Shown one piece after another: positions 60,498-64,000 of a DNA stretch of 64,000 nt. Each line of letters begins with the position of its first letter. The first letter of the stretch is position 1. A program made the position numbers and the translations under genes. The DNA comes from Symsagittifera roscoffensis (Eukaryota; Xenacoelomorpha; Acoela; Convolutidae), in the NCBI RefSeq assembly GCF_963678635.1, contig NC_087062.1, positions 40,728,672 through 40,792,671 of the forward strand. The letters are read 5' to 3'. The notes below the pieces were generated by a model. That model searched no databases, had not been told where the DNA came from, and saw only the letters and a program-made list of their open reading frames with translations.

Positions 60498-62119
60498 TTT
60501 TATCTTAGGTCATATCCTCAATATGCAGATTAATGAAATAATTTGAAGGCTATAGTGATGTAGTATGATGCCATTTATATTCTGCAGTGAGTCGATGTGA
60601 CGTGGATAAAAGTAATTTCGTGCATTTTTTAAATTCTGTTCGATGACACTGTAACCATTTTACGAACATTGCGTGATTCAAGGAGGACATTGACCGGACT
60701 GTCCGGGGAGTATGTGACATTCGACCAGAATGTGAAAAATGCAATCTCTGCAGAATTCGAATTTTTAGCAGCGAGCCTTCCGGATTGATGATTATTAAGA
60801 ATTAAGAACGTTATTGGAACGATTGGCCAAACGGTGAGGGCTAGAATATTCTGGTATTTTAAAATTTTAAAAATTCGAAGTGATGACGTAACATTTCTGA
60901 GAAACGTCAGAAACGGCCATTTTGGCAAAGAAGTAAAAGAAAAACACAACAACATAAGTTGCGCGGATGAAAAGTACAAAAATTGTGAGAAAAAAACAAT
61001 AGCCGATTGCAGAAATAGCAGTGAACACTCCGAGTGAACACTTTTATCTTAGGTCATATCCTCAATATGCAGATTAATGAAATAATTTGAAGGCTATAGT
61101 GATGTAGTATGATGCCATTTATATTCTGCAGTGAGTCGATGTGACGTGGATAAAAGTAATTTCGTGCATTTTTTAAATTCTGTTCGATGACACTGTAACC
61201 ATTTTACGAACATTGCGTGATTCAAAGAGGACATTGACCGGACTGTCCGGGGAGTATGTGACATTCGACCAGAATGTGAAAAATGCAATCTCTGCAGAAT
61301 TCGAATTTTTAGCAGCGAGCCTTCCGGATTGATGATTATTAAGAATTAAGAACGTTATTGGAACGATTGGCCAAACGGTGAGGGCTAGAATATTCTGGTA
61401 TTTTAAAATTTTAAAAATTCGAAGTGATGACGTAACATTTCTGAGAAACGTCAGAAACGGCCATTTTGGCAAAGAAGTAAAAGAAAAACACAACAACATA
61501 AGTTGCGCGGATGAAAAGTACAAAAATTGTGAGAAAAACAATAGCCGATTGCAGAAATAGCAGTGAACACTCCGAGTGAACACTTTTATCTTAGGTCATA
61601 TCCTCAATATGCAGATTAATGAAATAATTTGAAGGCTATAGTGATGTAGTATGATGCCATTTATATTCTGCAGTGAGTCGATGTGACGTGGATAAAAGTA
61701 ATTTCGTGCATGTTTTAAATTCTGTTCGATGACACTGTAACCATTTTACGAACATTGCGTGATTCAAGGAGGACATTGACCGGACTGTCCGGGGAGTATG
61801 TGACATTCGACCAGAATGTGAAAAATGCAATCTCTGCAGAATTCGAATTTTCAGCAGCGAGCCTTCCGGATTGATGATTATTAAGAATTAAGAACGTTAT
61901 TGGAACGATTGGCCAAACGGTGAGGGCTAGAATATTCTGGTATTTTAAAATTTTAAAAATTCGAAGTGATGACGTAACATTTCTGAGAAACGTCAGAAAC
62001 GGCCATTTTGGCAAAGAAGTAAAAGAAAAACACAACAACATAAGTTGCGCGGATGAAAAGTACAAAAATTGTGAGAAAAAACAATAGCCGATTGCAGAAA
62101 TAGCAGTGAACACTCCGAG
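60498..62119 (+). repeat. Three tandem copies of a 543-bp unit spanning the 3' LTR edge
   Basis: Units about 60498-61034, 61035-61576 and 61577-62119, more than 98 percent identical. Each unit contains about 217 bp of sequence upstream of the LTR followed by the first 320 bp of the LTR (LTR starts at 60713, 61257 and 61799). Only the third runs on through the complete LTR. The arrangement fits slippage or template switching during replication, or unequal exchange. Confidence 0.88.
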
Positions 62120-62722
62120 TTGCAACTATTGTGTCGCTACAATAGTTGCAGGGCCGTTGCAGACAACGGTGAAGGGTGGAGGACAGCCTTCCGGATTAAG
62201 AGGAAGTCAAGATTAGCGAGCTTGATTCAGTGGATTCAAGAATCCGGAAGGGTTTCGGGACTGTAACTTTTAGCCTGTTATATAGACTTTTAGCTTCTTG
62301 TCATGTCCTGATTTGAATTTAATTAAAATCTGGATTCATTTTGATAAGGATGAGAAGCTAGGAGTTGGGGGAAAGGGTTGATCCATCTTCGATGGAGATG
62401 ATGATTTTTATCTACTGAACAAAAACAATAGTAATATAATCAATAGTAGTAGCCCTGTTTTTAGGAGTGACCTCGTGGTCTGGGGATACTGAGACCCAGC
62501 CATGAGCTCACTATTTCTGCATGTAATCTAGTTAATTTGAGTGTTTTGACCGAAGCCGGAAGCAGTAACGTTTTTGTCGACCCGATGTTAGAAAAGACCA
62601 CCGAAAGTACTGGCTTGGTAGATACGGTGAAAAGCATGCAAAGCTCTGTTTAGACGTTAGCCAGTCGTCTTAAGACTTAGTTTTGTTTTCCGTCGATATG
62701 TATCTTCCGGGCGAATGTTACA
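61799..62722 (+). mobile_element. 3' LTR of copy 2
   Basis: 924 bp, TGTGACATTCG to CGAATGTTACA, without the nested solo LTR. It is followed by TTG, matching the TTG before the 5' LTR. About 17 differences from the 5' LTR, counted by eye. Confidence 0.88.
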
Positions 62723-62797
62723 TTGTGCTCCTATCCAGTGCACAGTTTGGACTTGTAATGTTATCCAGTCAAAATCCTGGGAATTTTCTAGATAAGG
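62723..62797. other. Flank to the right of copy 2
   Basis: Seventy-five bases of unique-looking sequence after the target duplication, probably the host sequence into which the element inserted. No exon is recognised; the minus strand is open throughout but too short to judge. Confidence 0.5.
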
Positions 62798-62997
62798 NNN
62801 NNNNNNNNNNNNNNNNNNNNNNNNNNNNNNNNNNNNNNNNNNNNNNNNNNNNNNNNNNNNNNNNNNNNNNNNNNNNNNNNNNNNNNNNNNNNNNNNNNNN
62901 NNNNNNNNNNNNNNNNNNNNNNNNNNNNNNNNNNNNNNNNNNNNNNNNNNNNNNNNNNNNNNNNNNNNNNNNNNNNNNNNNNNNNNNNNNNNNNNNN
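62798..62997. other. Assembly gap (200 N)
   Basis: Exactly 200 unknown bases, which suggests a placeholder length. Order and orientation across it are not guaranteed. Confidence 0.99.
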
Positions 62998-63180
62998 CTT
63001 ACTCAATATTCTCGTTATGATGGTAAATATAAACTTTTATCTGAAGTTCACTATATTTTAACTCTCGTAAAATAATTTTTAAAGTTTTCTTTAGATCACA
63101 AGGAAAAGTGTTTCTGCCTATTTAAATCAGATAGCACTACTCCTGGGTTTTTGAGCTACCACAAAGATATGCAGACATTC
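62998..63180 (+). pseudogene. HAT1: Inverted HAT1 fragment
   Basis: Reverse complement of about 5958-6137: the end of the 145-bp exon, the 72-bp intron, and the start of the next exon from 63095. It is in the opposite orientation to all other HAT1 pieces in the window and is cut off abruptly at 63180. Confidence 0.8.
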
Positions 63181-63328
63181 CGAAGATGGATCAACCCTTT
63201 CCCCCCAACTCCTTGCTTCTCATCCTAGCAAAATTATTTCAGATGTTAATTAAATTCAACTCAGGACATGACAGGGAAGCTAAAAATTTATATAAGTTAA
63301 TAAAAGTTTCCGTCCCGAGACCCCTCCA
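63181..63328 (-). mobile_element. Old LTR fragment, inverted
   Basis: The reverse complement matches LTR positions about 8750-8900 at roughly 80 to 85 percent, far more diverged than the LTRs of the two large copies. It is a remnant of an older insertion of this family or a sister family. Both edges are abrupt. Confidence 0.65.
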
Positions 63329-63525
63329 AATATTTCGGTCAAAATTTTCCAAAAATTGCCTTAAAACGCTTTTTTTGGCCTATTTTTGGTCAAAATGTGG
63401 TCTTTAGAGTGATTTGGGAGAGCTCAGAAAACCAATTTGGTCGACCTAAAAAAAGTCGACAATATTTTCAATTTTTTCTTTTGAAGATCTGCCCACCCCC
63501 TCGAAAAACCCTAGATCCGCCCCTG
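63329..63525. mobile_element. hAT-like MITE, partial copy
   Basis: Right half of the MITE (matches 6510-6707), ending GCCCCTG and followed by CATACGAA, the same target duplication as at 6708. Confidence 0.65.
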
Positions 63526-63565
63526 CATACGAAATTGCACATACTCAAGTAAAAATTTAACCTAC

Positions 63566-63964
63566 CTTAGCTTCAATTGACTCCTCAATTCTTCCTGAAT
63601 AATTAACGCGAATGAAGCATTTGAGAGTTCCGGCTGTGTATTACATGTCTATTGCCAGGTCCTTGTATCCAAAAATCGTCTCACTGGCAACATAGTAAAA
63701 ATACTTAAAATCATAGAGGTCAAAGCAACTATTGCTCAGAAGAAGGCTGTGTACTAACTCCTCTCCAAATATCTGATGAGCAAACTGTGGTTTAAACGTT
63801 ACGCGATCATTTTCAAAGTCTTCGATTGAGTGAACTAAATAGGAACATGATTCTAAACCAGTCAATAAAAAGTAGTAAGTTTAACTAAGAAAACGTGTTG
63901 TCGGCCGCTAACCATGATGAAAATATGCACTCAAGTGCTTCACTTTTGAAGGCCTCAACTTGTC
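63566..63964 (-). pseudogene. HAT1: Third set of HAT1 5' exons, decayed
   Basis: Exons at 63683-63566, 63852-63759 and about 63964-63913 correspond to 6748-6865, 6941-7034 and 7095-7148. The first of these carries an in-frame stop (TAA in place of the TAC Tyr codon after DLAIDM), and the 54-bp exon region is two bases shorter. Divergence of about 2 percent makes it older than the copy at 31558-32819. Confidence 0.8.
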
Positions 63965-64000
63965 CTGAAAAAGCTTGAACCATATCTATCTAAAAAGATA
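63965..64000. other. End of window, matches 7149 onward
   Basis: The last bases still follow the HAT1 upstream flank, so another 5' LTR of the element could lie just past the window. Confidence 0.6.

Larger units (their letters stand above)
33085..62722 (+). mobile_element. Giant Ty3/Gypsy LTR element, copy 2 (both LTRs)
   Basis: Fossil element, 29.6 kb. Parts: 5' LTR 33085-34897, leader 34898-37874, gag 37875-40600, pol 40600-47453, spacer 47454-47853, second block 47854-59897, 3' untranslated region 59898-60497, repeated LTR edge, 3' LTR 61799-62722. TTG at 33082-33084 and 62723-62725 is the candidate target duplication. Internal duplications (about 3.1 kb and 1.1 kb) and the nested solo LTR (0.9 kb) inflate it from about 24.6 kb. 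The LTRs differ at about 17 of 924 sites, so it is young. Broken, about a dozen breaks. In size it is comparable with plant Ogre and planarian Burro elements. Confidence 0.93.

Noticed and set aside
60498-62119. CRISPR-like array
   Set aside because: The repeat units are 543 bp with no spacers; this is a tandem copy of the LTR edge in animal DNA.
62683-63075. 130-codon open frame spanning the N gap
   Set aside because: Most of its length is unknown bases, so it has no meaning as a coding region.

Overview
The window looks like nuclear DNA of an invertebrate animal. It has a spliced host gene with short introns (60 to 120 bp) and long AT-rich noncoding stretches. It also has a hAT-like MITE, tRNA-related repeats and a very large Ty3/Gypsy LTR retroelement whose gag carries two CCHC knuckles. 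I cannot place the phylum; flatworm or nematode would both fit.

Layout. Positions 1-7413 hold the minus-strand gene for histone acetyltransferase type B catalytic subunit (HAT1). Seven consecutive exons are recognisable between 7148 and 2308, separated by one 3.3 kb intron and several short ones. Immediately upstream of the HAT1 exons, a giant Gypsy-class element lies in the opposite (plus) orientation. Copy 1 runs from 7414 to 29950 and has lost its 3' end. Copy 2 runs from 33085 to 62722 and has both 924-bp LTRs, with a 3-bp direct repeat (TTG) outside each end. Copy 1 is followed by a HAT1 scrap (29951-30408). A second, nearly identical segment (30431-33084) carrying five HAT1 exons then leads into copy 2. 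After copy 2 come 75 bp of flank, a 200-N gap, and a jumble of inverted HAT1, old LTR and forward HAT1 pieces (62998-64000).

Order inside the element: LTR (with a related solo LTR nested in it), a 3 kb noncoding leader with an array of a GC-rich motif, gag, pol (protease, RT, RNase H, a long linker, integrase, and a macro-domain-like segment at the end), a 0.4 kb spacer with a splice-acceptor-like site, and a second coding block of about 9 kb. This second block contains an SGNH/GDSL-hydrolase-like domain and long stretches I do not recognise. Without its internal duplications the element is about 24 to 25 kb, which puts it among the giants of its class. Both copies are broken, each with roughly ten or more breaks. 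The LTR pair of copy 2 differs at about 17 of 924 positions, so the insertion is young.

How the parts relate. Host HAT1 pieces and the retroelement have been amplified together in tandem. The 9.1 kb covering HAT1 5' exons, LTR, leader and early gag is almost identical in the two units. Downstream of that the two element bodies differ by a few percent, so the array is a mosaic. Only the leftmost HAT1 copy is joined to the exons encoding the acetyl-CoA-binding core; the others are partial.
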